A stretch of DNA of 13,777 nucleotides, from assembly GCA_946482325.1 (NCBI GenBank), contig CAMLRA010000106.1, positions 1-13,777 of the forward strand, given 5' to 3'. The stretch comes from an uncultured Chromatiaceae bacterium (GTDB lineage: Bacteria; Pseudomonadota; Gammaproteobacteria; Enterobacterales; Alteromonadaceae). Below are positions 7,050 to 13,595 of this stretch, piece by piece. Within the stretch, counting starts at the first letter, position 1; the number at the start of each line of letters is the position of its first letter. The notes beneath the pieces were generated by a model. It did not search any database. It saw nothing but the letters and a program-made list of their open reading frames with translations, and had not been told where the DNA came from. The translations under genes and the position numbers were made by a program.

Positions 7050-8807
7050 TCAGCTGGCCTGCTGCCATTGCTGCTGCAGGCCATACGGTAACTGCTGGCC
7101 ATTAACGGGCCGCATCTTACTGAAATGTAAGCCGCGGCAACTATGGCAACCCATCACATGCAGTAAATAAGCTTGCATCTCAGTATCAACGCCTTGCACA
7201 CTGACCTGTAATCCCTGATGAATCAATAGTCTGATCAGGCTGGCGCAGGCATTACGCTGTGTATCGGAATCTTCCAGCTGCTGGATCACCTGCTCCGATA
7301 GTTCTGCTGCCTGCCAATAAGGCTGCTGTAGCAGCTGCAAAGCACCAACACCATGTCCAACCTGGCCAATCATCAGGCCGAATCCTGCTGTCACCAGTGC
7401 TTCGGCCTGAGCCTTAAACCCGGCCGGGTCTTGCAGCCAGCCTTCTTCAGTCAGACACAACACAAACTGGCTGGCTTGTAGCTGATGGTCCTGTAACAGG
7501 CTTTGTAAAAAATTCAGCAGGCCACTGTGGCGAAAATTGCTCGCTGACAATTCAACTTGTACCGGCGGCAATTCGCCCAGCCGATGCCACAGTTCCAGCA
7601 ACTGACAGGTCTGACAAAATGCCCAGCGCTCCAGTGCCAAAAGTTGTCCGGTTTGCTCGGCCAGTGACTTCAGATCTGCGTAGTTCAGTAAGCCCCGGCT
7701 TGGCGACCGCCAATACAATTCGAGCCGTATCGCATGTGCAACACCGCTCGTCAGCTCGATAACAGGTTGCGACCAAATCTCCAGCTGGTATTGGGTCAAC
7801 GCCTGCTGCAGCTCGGCCTGCAGTTGAATGCCAGCTACTGTACTTTGGTTTTGCATTTGCCACAGGTGTAGCTTGTCCGGCACTGTGGTGGCAATCTGCA
7901 GCGCCTGGGCAGCATGAGCCTGCAGTTCGTCACTATTGGGGCCAGCATCAGGGAAAATGGCAATACCGGCGTGGCAATCCAACCGGACTTCGGCGGCAGG
8001 GATCACAAATGGCCCCTGACAAAAACTCAGAATCTCCCGGGTTAGCTGCAGAGCTTGCTGTTGTGACTGTTCGTCGTGTCCCTCCAGGCTCAGCAGTATC
8101 GCCAGCTGCTGTGGCCCCAGTCTGGCGAAGAATGCTTCCGGCGGCATTTCACTTTGCACATTTTTAACCAGTTGCTGCAACAAGCTGTCTGCTGCCGCAC
8201 TGCCGAAATTACGCCGGATAGTCTGTAATTCGGTGATATCCAGCAAAACCAGTGCAAAGCTGTGATAGCGTAGCTGATGCCGGATCAACTGCTGTTGCAG
8301 CCAGTATCGCCATAGCACCTCAGCCGGCAATCCGGTGACGGGGTCAAGGCTGGCGTCGATTTGGCTTTGCATCTGGTCCAGCTCAGGTTGCAGGGAGCGC
8401 CAACGCCAAAGTAAATACTGGTGCCGATAACCGGGTATGATGCTGACCTGTAGCTGAAAGGCCTGCCTGAACTGGTCACCTATCCAGACCTGCCCCTGCC
8501 AGTGTGGACTGATTTGTAACATCGCCATGATGTCAGGGAATCCGGGATGTTGGCCGTCTGCCGAGAAAAAGAGCTCAGATGCTAAATCGGTGTGCAGCGG
8601 CGGAAAGCGGGTTTCATTATTGTGCCACAGTGGGTGGCCGTAGGAGTCTGTCAGCCGGATTGCGGCAGATTGTTGCTGCAGATAACCGAGCAATGCCTGA
8701 TTTTGCAGAGGATTATGCTGCAGGGACCAGAGTCGCAGCGCCAGCGCGATGATCGTGACGGCCGCCAAAGTGGCCAGTATCAGGTAGAGCCATTCCGAGA
8801 TTTCCAT
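7050..8807 (-). CDS. Membrane-anchored PAS-like/GGDEF/EAL protein with both catalytic motifs degenerate
   Basis: A 585-residue protein with one N-terminal membrane helix (about 6-28), a PAS-like input region (about 35-140), a GGDEF domain (about 150-310; DPVTGLP at 155-161) and an EAL domain (about 325-575). Neither output domain looks catalytic. The GGDEF signature reads GPQQL (231-235), and the second metal-site Asp is Thr (LLDIT, 188-192). In the EAL domain the signature Glu aligns with R361 (RLELYW), the DDFG motif reads GQVG (481-484), the conserved Lys aligns with E502, and EGVE reads QGVD (538-541). By family precedent (for example CsrD) such proteins act by binding RNA, protein or ligand rather than by making or cleaving cyclic di-GMP. 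The start is ATG with AAGGAA seven bases upstream. The specific role is unknown. In E. coli, cysE lies between gpsA and trmL. Confidence 0.9.
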   Translation of the reverse strand: MEISEWLYLILATLAAVTIIALALRLWSLQHNPLQNQALLGYLQQQSAAIRLTDSYGHPLWHNNETRFPPLHTDLASELFFSADGQHPGFPDIMAMLQISPHWQGQVWIGDQFRQAFQLQVSIIPGYRHQYLLWRWRSLQPELDQMQSQIDASLDPVTGLPAEVLWRYWLQQQLIRHQLRYHSFALVLLDITELQTIRRNFGSAAADSLLQQLVKNVQSEMPPEAFFARLGPQQLAILLSLEGHDEQSQQQALQLTREILSFCQGPFVIPAAEVRLDCHAGIAIFPDAGPNSDELQAHAAQALQIATTVPDKLHLWQMQNQSTVAGIQLQAELQQALTQYQLEIWSQPVIELTSGVAHAIRLELYWRSPSRGLLNYADLKSLAEQTGQLLALERWAFCQTCQLLELWHRLGELPPVQVELSASNFRHSGLLNFLQSLLQDHQLQASQFVLCLTEEGWLQDPAGFKAQAEALVTAGFGLMIGQVGHGVGALQLLQQPYWQAAELSEQVIQQLEDSDTQRNACASLIRLLIHQGLQVSVQGVDTEMQAYLLHVMGCHSCRGLHFSKMRPVNGQQLPYGLQQQWQQAS

Positions 8808-8838
8808 CTGAGCATTCCTTGCGCAATGACCTTTGCCA

Positions 8839-8867
8839 ACTATAGAAGTCTGTCGAAAAAACCGCCA
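8839..8867 (-). promoter_or_regulatory. Possible promoter of the GGDEF/EAL gene
   Basis: The -10-like TATAGT (complement of 8839-8844) lies about 32 bases upstream of the ATG. The corresponding -35 position (complement of 8862-8867, TGGCGG) is a poor match and falls inside the left arm of the inverted repeat at 8859-8910, so activation or repression there is conceivable. Confidence 0.3.
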
Positions 8868-8910
8868 CTAAGCTGCTGCAGAAAACGTTGGTTTTTAGTG
8901 ACTGCGGTTT
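8859..8910. repeat. Imperfect inverted repeat in the divergent promoter region
   Basis: The left arm is AAACCGC-CACTAA (8859-8871). The right arm is TTAGTG-ACT-GCGGTTT (8895-8910). All 13 left-arm bases pair, with ACT (8901-8903) bulged on the right and a 23-base centre. It sits between the divergent GGDEF/EAL and trmL genes, with the arms over the expected -35 regions of both. No T-run follows, so it is not a terminator. Confidence 0.65.
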
Positions 8911-8935
8911 CTATGGACAGCCTCTGGGGTATAAT
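8908..8935 (+). promoter_or_regulatory. Predicted sigma-70 promoter for trmL-fieF
   Basis: A perfect -10 hexamer TATAAT at 8930-8935 lies 27 bases before the trmL GTG. The -35 is weak (TTTCTA at 8908-8913, 16-base spacer) and overlaps the right arm of the inverted repeat. Confidence 0.55.
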
Positions 8936-8962
8936 CAGTTTTTTATCTGCGCCGGAGTCATT

Positions 8963-9427
8963 GTGTTTCATATCGCATTGTTTGAACCCAAAATTGCGCC
9001 AAACTGTGGCAATATTATTCGTCTGGCGGCCAATACCGGCTGTGCATTGCATTTAATTGAACCGCTGGGTTTTGATTTTGAAGAAAAAAAATTGCGCCGT
9101 GCTGGTCTCGATTATCACGATCTAGCCAATGTCACCCGGCACGCCAGTTATGCGGCCATGTTGGCTGCTGTCGCACCGTCGCGGGTGTTGGCGCTGACCA
9201 CTAAAGGCAGCCGGCCGCACACTGAGTTGCAATATTTGCCGGGAGACTTGTTATTGTTTGGTTCAGAAACCTCAGGCTTACCGGACGATATTCGCAACGC
9301 TATTCCAGCCGAATTGCGGCTGCGCATTCCGATGATGCCGGACGCCCGTAGCCTGAATCTGGCCAATTCGGTTGCGATTGTCTGTTATGAAGCCTGGCGT
9401 CAACAGGGATTCACTGGTGCTTTATAA
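8963..9427 (+). CDS. trmL: tRNA (cytidine/uridine-34 2'-O)-methyltransferase TrmL
   Basis: SPOUT-family methyltransferase that uses S-adenosylmethionine to 2'-O-methylate the wobble nucleotide of certain leucine tRNAs. I place the start at GTG 8963 ([14 protein letters not shown]), giving 154 residues against 157 in E. coli. GGAG at 8954-8957 lies five bases upstream. The reading frame is open from 8888, but that extension runs through the promoter and has no counterpart in the family. Visible motifs are [13 protein letters not shown] (14-26), RRAGLDYH (45-52), [10 protein letters not shown] (98-107), and the trefoil-knot segment [16 protein letters not shown] (122-137) before YEAWRQ. It is followed 35 bases later by fieF. 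Confidence 0.96.
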   Translation: MFHIALFEPKIAPNCGNIIRLAANTGCALHLIEPLGFDFEEKKLRRAGLDYHDLANVTRHASYAAMLAAVAPSRVLALTTKGSRPHTELQYLPGDLLLFGSETSGLPDDIRNAIPAELRLRIPMMPDARSLNLANSVAIVCYEAWRQQGFTGAL

Positions 9428-9462
9428 CCAGCGCTTTTTCATATCCTGCACAGGAGCTTTGG

Positions 9463-10353
9463 ATGAATAGTCAGGAATATAATCTGTGGGTGCGCCGCTC
9501 AGGCATGCTGACCATCGCTTTTGCTCTGACGATAGTTGCGATCAAACTGTTTGCCGCTATTGATACCAATGCAGCGTCCATGCTGGCGTCACTGATGGAC
9601 GCGATGATGGATGTAGCGGTTTCGACACTGAATTTTATTGCACTGCGTTATGCGCTGAAACCGGCAGACGATGATCACAGATTTGGCCATGGTAAAGCCG
9701 AAGCGGTGATGGCACTGTTCCAGGCGGCCTTTCTGGCAGGTGCGGCATTTGTACTTTTGTATCAGGGCTTTAACCGGTTTTTTGTGCCGGCTCCTGTCGG
9801 TGCTATCAGCAATGGCATCTGGGCCATGGTGATTTGCAGCGGCCTGACGCTGACGTTGGTGTTGCTACAGCGCTGGATTATCAAAAAAACCGGTTCGCTC
9901 GCCGTCAACGCCGATCAGGCACATTATCGCGGCGATTTATTGATGAACGCCGCGGTGCTGCTGGCGCTGTATCTGGTGCAAAACAGCCTGTTATGGGCTG
10001 ATGCGGTGATTGCAATTCTGATAGCAGGGTATTTGTTGTTTAATGCCGCCCAGCTGCTCCGCGAGAGCATGGTGCATTTGTTAGATGAAGAATTGCCGGA
10101 AGCAGAGCGGCAACGTATTCTGCAACATTTACAGCAGATGCCGGGAGTGCTGGGGGTTGAACAGTTGCGTACGCGTCGCGCAGGGCCCCGGGTGTTTGTG
10201 CAGCTGCGTTTGTTATTGCCGCAGGACTGGAGCCTGCAAAAAGCCCATCAGGTGACAGATTTGGCCGAGCAGCAAATTGCCGCTTTATATGCCGATGCCG
10301 AAGTGATTATTCATCCGGACCCGTTGCCACATGCTGTAACAGCCACTGGTTGA
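9463..10353 (+). CDS. fieF: Cation diffusion facilitator, FieF type (zinc/iron/cadmium efflux)
   Basis: Inner-membrane proton antiporter that exports divalent metals. The 296 residues contain six predicted membrane helices and a C-terminal cytoplasmic domain (about 208-290). Metal-site residues match the E. coli FieF pattern. Transport-site ligands D46 and D50 lie in MDAMMD, with H154 and D158 in AHYRGD. The loop-site residues D69, H72 and H76 lie in ADDDHRFGHGK. The C-terminal domain has LRTRRAGPRVFVQLRL and ends VIIHPDPLPH. The start is ATG with AGGAG at 9452-9456. It probably shares a transcript with trmL. Its last 47 bases overlap the 3' end of the convergent lysophospholipase gene. The choice of metal among Zn, Fe and Cd cannot be settled from sequence. 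Confidence 0.93.
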   Translation: MNSQEYNLWVRRSGMLTIAFALTIVAIKLFAAIDTNAASMLASLMDAMMDVAVSTLNFIALRYALKPADDDHRFGHGKAEAVMALFQAAFLAGAAFVLLYQGFNRFFVPAPVGAISNGIWAMVICSGLTLTLVLLQRWIIKKTGSLAVNADQAHYRGDLLMNAAVLLALYLVQNSLLWADAVIAILIAGYLLFNAAQLLRESMVHLLDEELPEAERQRILQHLQQMPGVLGVEQLRTRRAGPRVFVQLRLLLPQDWSLQKAHQVTDLAEQQIAALYADAEVIIHPDPLPHAVTATG

Positions 10354-11317
10354 TACGACTAAACACCTCTGAGCGTTCAGTATCAGTCCCGGCGAGCAAC
10401 TCATGTCTGGCGCCGGCGATGTGCTGCAGCAGTATGCCATGCTGCTGTGCCAGGCGGGTTTGGGCGCTGTTTGCCACCACAGTATCGGCGCCGGCCTGCA
10501 GGATAAACATCGGCAGCGCCGGCCGACGGCCTTGCTGGATCTGACTACAGGCGCGCAATGCCGCATCAAGCCAGGCCCAGCTGACCCCACCAAGCTGATA
10601 AGCCGGATATTGCTGATACAGCTGACGAAACCACTGATAACGCTCCGCACTATTGGTTAAATCATTGCCTTCAAACGGCTTTGGCTGATAACGGGTCTGA
10701 CCGGGTACAAACCAACCCTTGTCGCTACAACGCCGGTTCAGCTGATGCATCAGCCTGGCAAGTAACGTCGCGGCAGCTGGCACCGGGCCGAGTGGAATGC
10801 CAAACATTGGTGCACTGAATACGGCGGCATCAACCAGCGGCAACGCCGTGCTTTGCAGATAACGATACAAAATAGCACCGCCCATTGAATGGGCTAACGC
10901 CAGTATCGGCAGGTCCGTTTGACTGCGAATGTGACTGATGGCCAGTGTCAGGTCGTCAACATAGAGCTGGAAATCGGCGACATCTCCCAATTGCGGATCC
11001 GGCTCTGGCCGCTGCGCCAGGCCCTGACCGCGATGGTCCAGCACAAACACCTGATAACCACTGCACAAGGCATCCTGCGCCAGTTCGGCATACTTATGCG
11101 CTGCTTCAATCCGCCCCGGCACCAGCAACAATGCCGCTGTCGGCTTGCGCCAGGCCGGTAGTGTGGTTTTGCTGTACAGACAAAAACGCACGCCATCCCG
11201 GCCGGTCAGATCAGTGCGGCTGAATTGTTGCCAGTAATGATCCAGCTTTTGACTCACTGAAGGCGTGGCGATTTGAGCGGCACTGAATTGTGCCTGCAAC
11301 GGCGGAAAATACTTCAA
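10307..11317 (-). CDS. pldB: Lysophospholipase L2-like alpha/beta hydrolase (PldB family)
   Basis: Serine hydrolase of the PldB/monoacylglycerol-lipase group, expected to deacylate lysophospholipids at the inner membrane. I choose TTG at 11317 (MKYFPPLQAQFS, 336 residues). Its TTGA overlaps the cpxA stop by four bases, and AGGAGCAGG lies upstream with GGAG eight bases from the start. An alternative TTG at 11353 adds 12 residues but has no ribosome site. Landmarks in the 336-residue form are VPGRIEAAHKYAELA (67-81), VLDHRGQG (92-99), and the nucleophile S144 in AHSMGG. The likely acid is D278 in LQAGADT and the likely His is H305 in GARHELL. There is no signal peptide. It is the third gene of a cpxR-cpxA-pldB operon, an uncommon neighbour. 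The family is sure, the substrate less so. Confidence 0.9.
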   Translation of the reverse strand: MKYFPPLQAQFSAAQIATPSVSQKLDHYWQQFSRTDLTGRDGVRFCLYSKTTLPAWRKPTAALLLVPGRIEAAHKYAELAQDALCSGYQVFVLDHRGQGLAQRPEPDPQLGDVADFQLYVDDLTLAISHIRSQTDLPILALAHSMGGAILYRYLQSTALPLVDAAVFSAPMFGIPLGPVPAAATLLARLMHQLNRRCSDKGWFVPGQTRYQPKPFEGNDLTNSAERYQWFRQLYQQYPAYQLGGVSWAWLDAALRACSQIQQGRRPALPMFILQAGADTVVANSAQTRLAQQHGILLQHIAGARHELLAGTDTERSEVFSRINQWLLQHVATGPDE

Positions 11318-12705
11318 ACAACCTGCTCCTGATGCTGAGGTAACTGCAGACAAATCTGCAGGCCACAGACTGTATCACCCTGATACAGGTTTTGTGCACT
11401 GATTTGGCCCTGATGTTGTTTCATCGCTTGCGCTGCGATAGCGAGCCCAAGGCCGGTACCACCGGCACCCGCAGTACGGGCATCGGATACGCGGTAAAAG
11501 GGTTCAAAAATTGCCTGCAAGGCACTGGATGGAATGCCGGGGCCCTGATCGTTGACACAAATCTGCACCTGTCCGTTTTGTAATTGCAGTGATAACCGGA
11601 TGTTCGCTTCGGTCGGGCTGTATTTAATTGCGTTACGCAGCACGTTTTCTATCGCCCGTGCCAGCAAACGGCTATCCGCCTCAACGAGCAATTGCGCCGG
11701 TGCTTCGAGCCGCAGTTGCTGCTGTTTCGGCGCGGCTTCAATTTGGTTGACCTGAATAATTTCCTCAAGTAGTTCAACTAAATCAATATCTTGCAGCTGC
11801 AACTGATACTGGCCTGCGTCGAGCCGGCTAAAAGTTAATAACTCGTCCAGCATGCTGTCAATTTTGTCCAGTTCCTGCGATAAACGTGGTAACTGGCTAC
11901 CGCCGCCCTGGCGTTGTTCCAGCGCAATGGCAAGTTGAGCGCGGGTTAACGGTGAACGTAACTCATGCGAGATGTCGCGCAGCAACCGTTGCTGGTTTTG
12001 CAGCAAAGCGCCGATTTGGCTCGCCATGGTATTAAAACCACGTGCCAATTCACCGATTTCATCACTGCGACTGGCGGCCTGAAGCACTCTGCTGGTTAAA
12101 TCGCCACCGGCAAACTGCAAACTGTGCTGCTGCAATTGGCGTAAAGGCCTGGTGATAGTCAAAGCCAACCCGATACTGGCCAAAGCCGACACCAATAAAA
12201 ACAGCAGCGGAATGGTTAGTTCCGGCAATTGCGCCAGACTGAACAAGCCAGGTTTTTCCGGTCGCGGTTGCTGTTGATATAACACCAGCGGCTGGCCATT
12301 CAGCCGGACAAAAAATGGCCCGGCCAGGCTAATATGGCGGTGCAGAAATAGCCGGGGTTTGTCAAATTGTGACAGTTCGGTCAGCCAGCTCTGGTCAAAG
12401 CCACGGGGCAGAATATGCGCGTTCAGAATGCGCTGACTGACCGGGTCGACCAGCAACCAGCGATTATTCTCCCGTCGGTTTAGTCGTTGCAGTAAATCTT
12501 CGACACTGTCAAAACGCTTGATGCTGTGCAACATACGCTCGGCCTGCTCGTGCACACCGGGCGGCAGCCGGCGGATCACGGTGTCGTCGAGAAAAGCTTT
12601 CGCCAGCAGCCAGGCCGAGGCAATAGTCAGCAACAACACCAGCCAGAACCAGCTGAATAGCCGGAACGCCAGATAACGCCATGGATTGACCCAGTTCAGT
12701 TGCAT
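11314..12705 (-). CDS. cpxA: Envelope-stress sensor histidine kinase CpxA
   Basis: Inner-membrane kinase/phosphatase for CpxR that senses misfolded envelope proteins. Numbered from the ATG at 12705 (463 residues): helix 1 about 15-36, periplasmic sensor about 37-163, helix 2 about 164-184, HAMP about 185-236. The phosphoacceptor H247 lies in RDISHELRSPLTR. The ATP-binding domain has an N box (ENVLRNAIKYS, from 353), G1 DQGPGIP (386-392), FEPFYR and GGTGLGLAI (415-423). This ATG has GGAG five bases upstream and overlaps the cpxR stop by one base (TGATG). A GTG at 12711 is in frame but overlaps that ribosome site. The C-terminal core closely resembles E. coli CpxA; the sensor domain is shorter and divergent. 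Confidence 0.93.
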   Translation of the reverse strand: MQLNWVNPWRYLAFRLFSWFWLVLLLTIASAWLLAKAFLDDTVIRRLPPGVHEQAERMLHSIKRFDSVEDLLQRLNRRENNRWLLVDPVSQRILNAHILPRGFDQSWLTELSQFDKPRLFLHRHISLAGPFFVRLNGQPLVLYQQQPRPEKPGLFSLAQLPELTIPLLFLLVSALASIGLALTITRPLRQLQQHSLQFAGGDLTSRVLQAASRSDEIGELARGFNTMASQIGALLQNQQRLLRDISHELRSPLTRAQLAIALEQRQGGGSQLPRLSQELDKIDSMLDELLTFSRLDAGQYQLQLQDIDLVELLEEIIQVNQIEAAPKQQQLRLEAPAQLLVEADSRLLARAIENVLRNAIKYSPTEANIRLSLQLQNGQVQICVNDQGPGIPSSALQAIFEPFYRVSDARTAGAGGTGLGLAIAAQAMKQHQGQISAQNLYQGDTVCGLQICLQLPQHQEQVV

Positions 12706-13400
12706 CAGCACTCCAGAAACAAATAGCCGCTGCCGCGCAGCGTCTGGATTTTTTCATTGCTGGCACCCTGCGCCAGCTTTTTGCGGATATTACTGACATG
12801 CATGTCGAGACTGCGGTCATATTGCTGCAACACCCGGCCCATCACTTCTTTACTGAGTTCTTCTTTACTGACCACGCGGCCGGCATGGTTCATCAGATAC
12901 TCCAGCAATTGAAATTCGGTGGCAGTCAGCACAACATTGTGGCCTTCGCAGTGCACCTGACGATTTTGCCGGTTCAGTGCGACTCCGTTGAGTTCCAGCA
13001 ACGGTACCTGATGCTGCACCGGTTGTTGCGCCAGTTCGACCCGGCGCAAAATCGCCCGCACTCTGGCACTGAGTTCACGTGGATTAAAAGGCTTGGCCAG
13101 ATAGTCGTCCGCGCCGAGCTCCAGCCCCAGAATCCGGTCAATGTCATCGCCGCGTGCTGTTAGCATCAGTACCGGGCAATAGCTGGTCTGCCGCAACTGA
13201 CGCAGCAGCGATAAGCCATCGAGCCCTGGTAACATAATATCGAGCAGAATCAACTGATAAGCACCACTTTGGGCTTTTTGCAGGCCTTTGATGCCATCTG
13301 CTGCATGGTCAAGGCTGAAACCGTCCAGCGTCAGATAGTCGGTGACCAGCTGGCTTAATTCAGCATCGTCGTCAATCAGCAGAATATTCGGATGTTGCAT
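12705..13400 (-). CDS. cpxR: Response regulator CpxR (OmpR family)
   Basis: DNA-binding response regulator phosphorylated by CpxA; it controls periplasmic folding factors and proteases. The 231 residues comprise a receiver domain (1-122) with acidic pocket D11 and D12, phosphoacceptor D54 (LLDIMLPG), T81 (MLTARG) and K103 (LAKPF). A winged-helix domain spans about 135-230, with LTATEFQLLEYL and the recognition region YDRSLDMHVSNIRKKL, ending TLRGSGYLF. The LGLELGADDYL segment is typical of CpxR. The start is ATG with GAGAGG about eight bases upstream. It is the first gene of cpxR-cpxA-pldB. The upstream gap holds a predicted promoter and a CpxR box, implying autoregulation. Confidence 0.95.
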   Translation of the reverse strand: MQHPNILLIDDDAELSQLVTDYLTLDGFSLDHAADGIKGLQKAQSGAYQLILLDIMLPGLDGLSLLRQLRQTSYCPVLMLTARGDDIDRILGLELGADDYLAKPFNPRELSARVRAILRRVELAQQPVQHQVPLLELNGVALNRQNRQVHCEGHNVVLTATEFQLLEYLMNHAGRVVSKEELSKEVMGRVLQQYDRSLDMHVSNIRKKLAQGASNEKIQTLRGSGYLFLEC

Positions 13401-13431
13401 CTAAAACCCTCTCACTACCGCAATTAGTTCG

Positions 13432-13444
13432 TGCCGCCACGGCA
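13432..13444. repeat. Short hairpin in the predicted cpxR leader
   Basis: TGCCG-CCA-CGGCA is a perfect five-pair stem with a three-base loop. It would lie just after the predicted transcription start of cpxR. Too small to assign a role; it could influence leader structure. Confidence 0.35.
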
Positions 13445-13453
13445 GTTGTATCC

Positions 13454-13481
13454 AGTGTAAGCAGCTGACATGGCCGGACAA
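13454..13481 (-). promoter_or_regulatory. Predicted promoter of cpxR-cpxA-pldB
   Basis: On the - strand, TTGTCC (complement of 13476-13481), a 16-base spacer, and TACACT (complement of 13454-13459). Transcription would start near 13447. The CpxR box at 13487-13502 lies directly upstream of the -35, centred near -47, a position compatible with activation by an OmpR-family regulator. Confidence 0.5.
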
Positions 13482-13486
13482 CTGTC

Positions 13487-13523
13487 TTTACCAAACCTTT
13501 ACCACTGCTTTGCGTTGCTTTGC
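13487..13523. promoter_or_regulatory. CpxR box and extended half-site array
   Basis: TTTAC at 13487-13491 and 13498-13502 read, on the - strand, as GTAAA-N6-GTAAA, fitting the known CpxR consensus GTAAA(N4-8)GTAAA. Two weaker half-sites follow in register: TTTGC at 13509-13513 and 13519-13523. Spacings between starts are 11, 11 and 10 bases, so all four lie on one face of the helix. The array lies between the predicted cpxR promoter and the cpxP leader and could serve both. The second pair is a one-base variant and less certain. Confidence 0.65.
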
Positions 13524-13595
13524 AGCCCAGCGTTTATGCTTGCATCATACAAAACAGACCCCTGTTTGTAATGTCTGAACTTACGGAGAGTACAA

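Noticed and set aside
8888..8962. N-terminal extension of trmL to an ATG at 8888
   Set aside because: It would run through the consensus -10 box and inverted repeat. The family begins at the GTG at 8963, which has its own Shine-Dalgarno.
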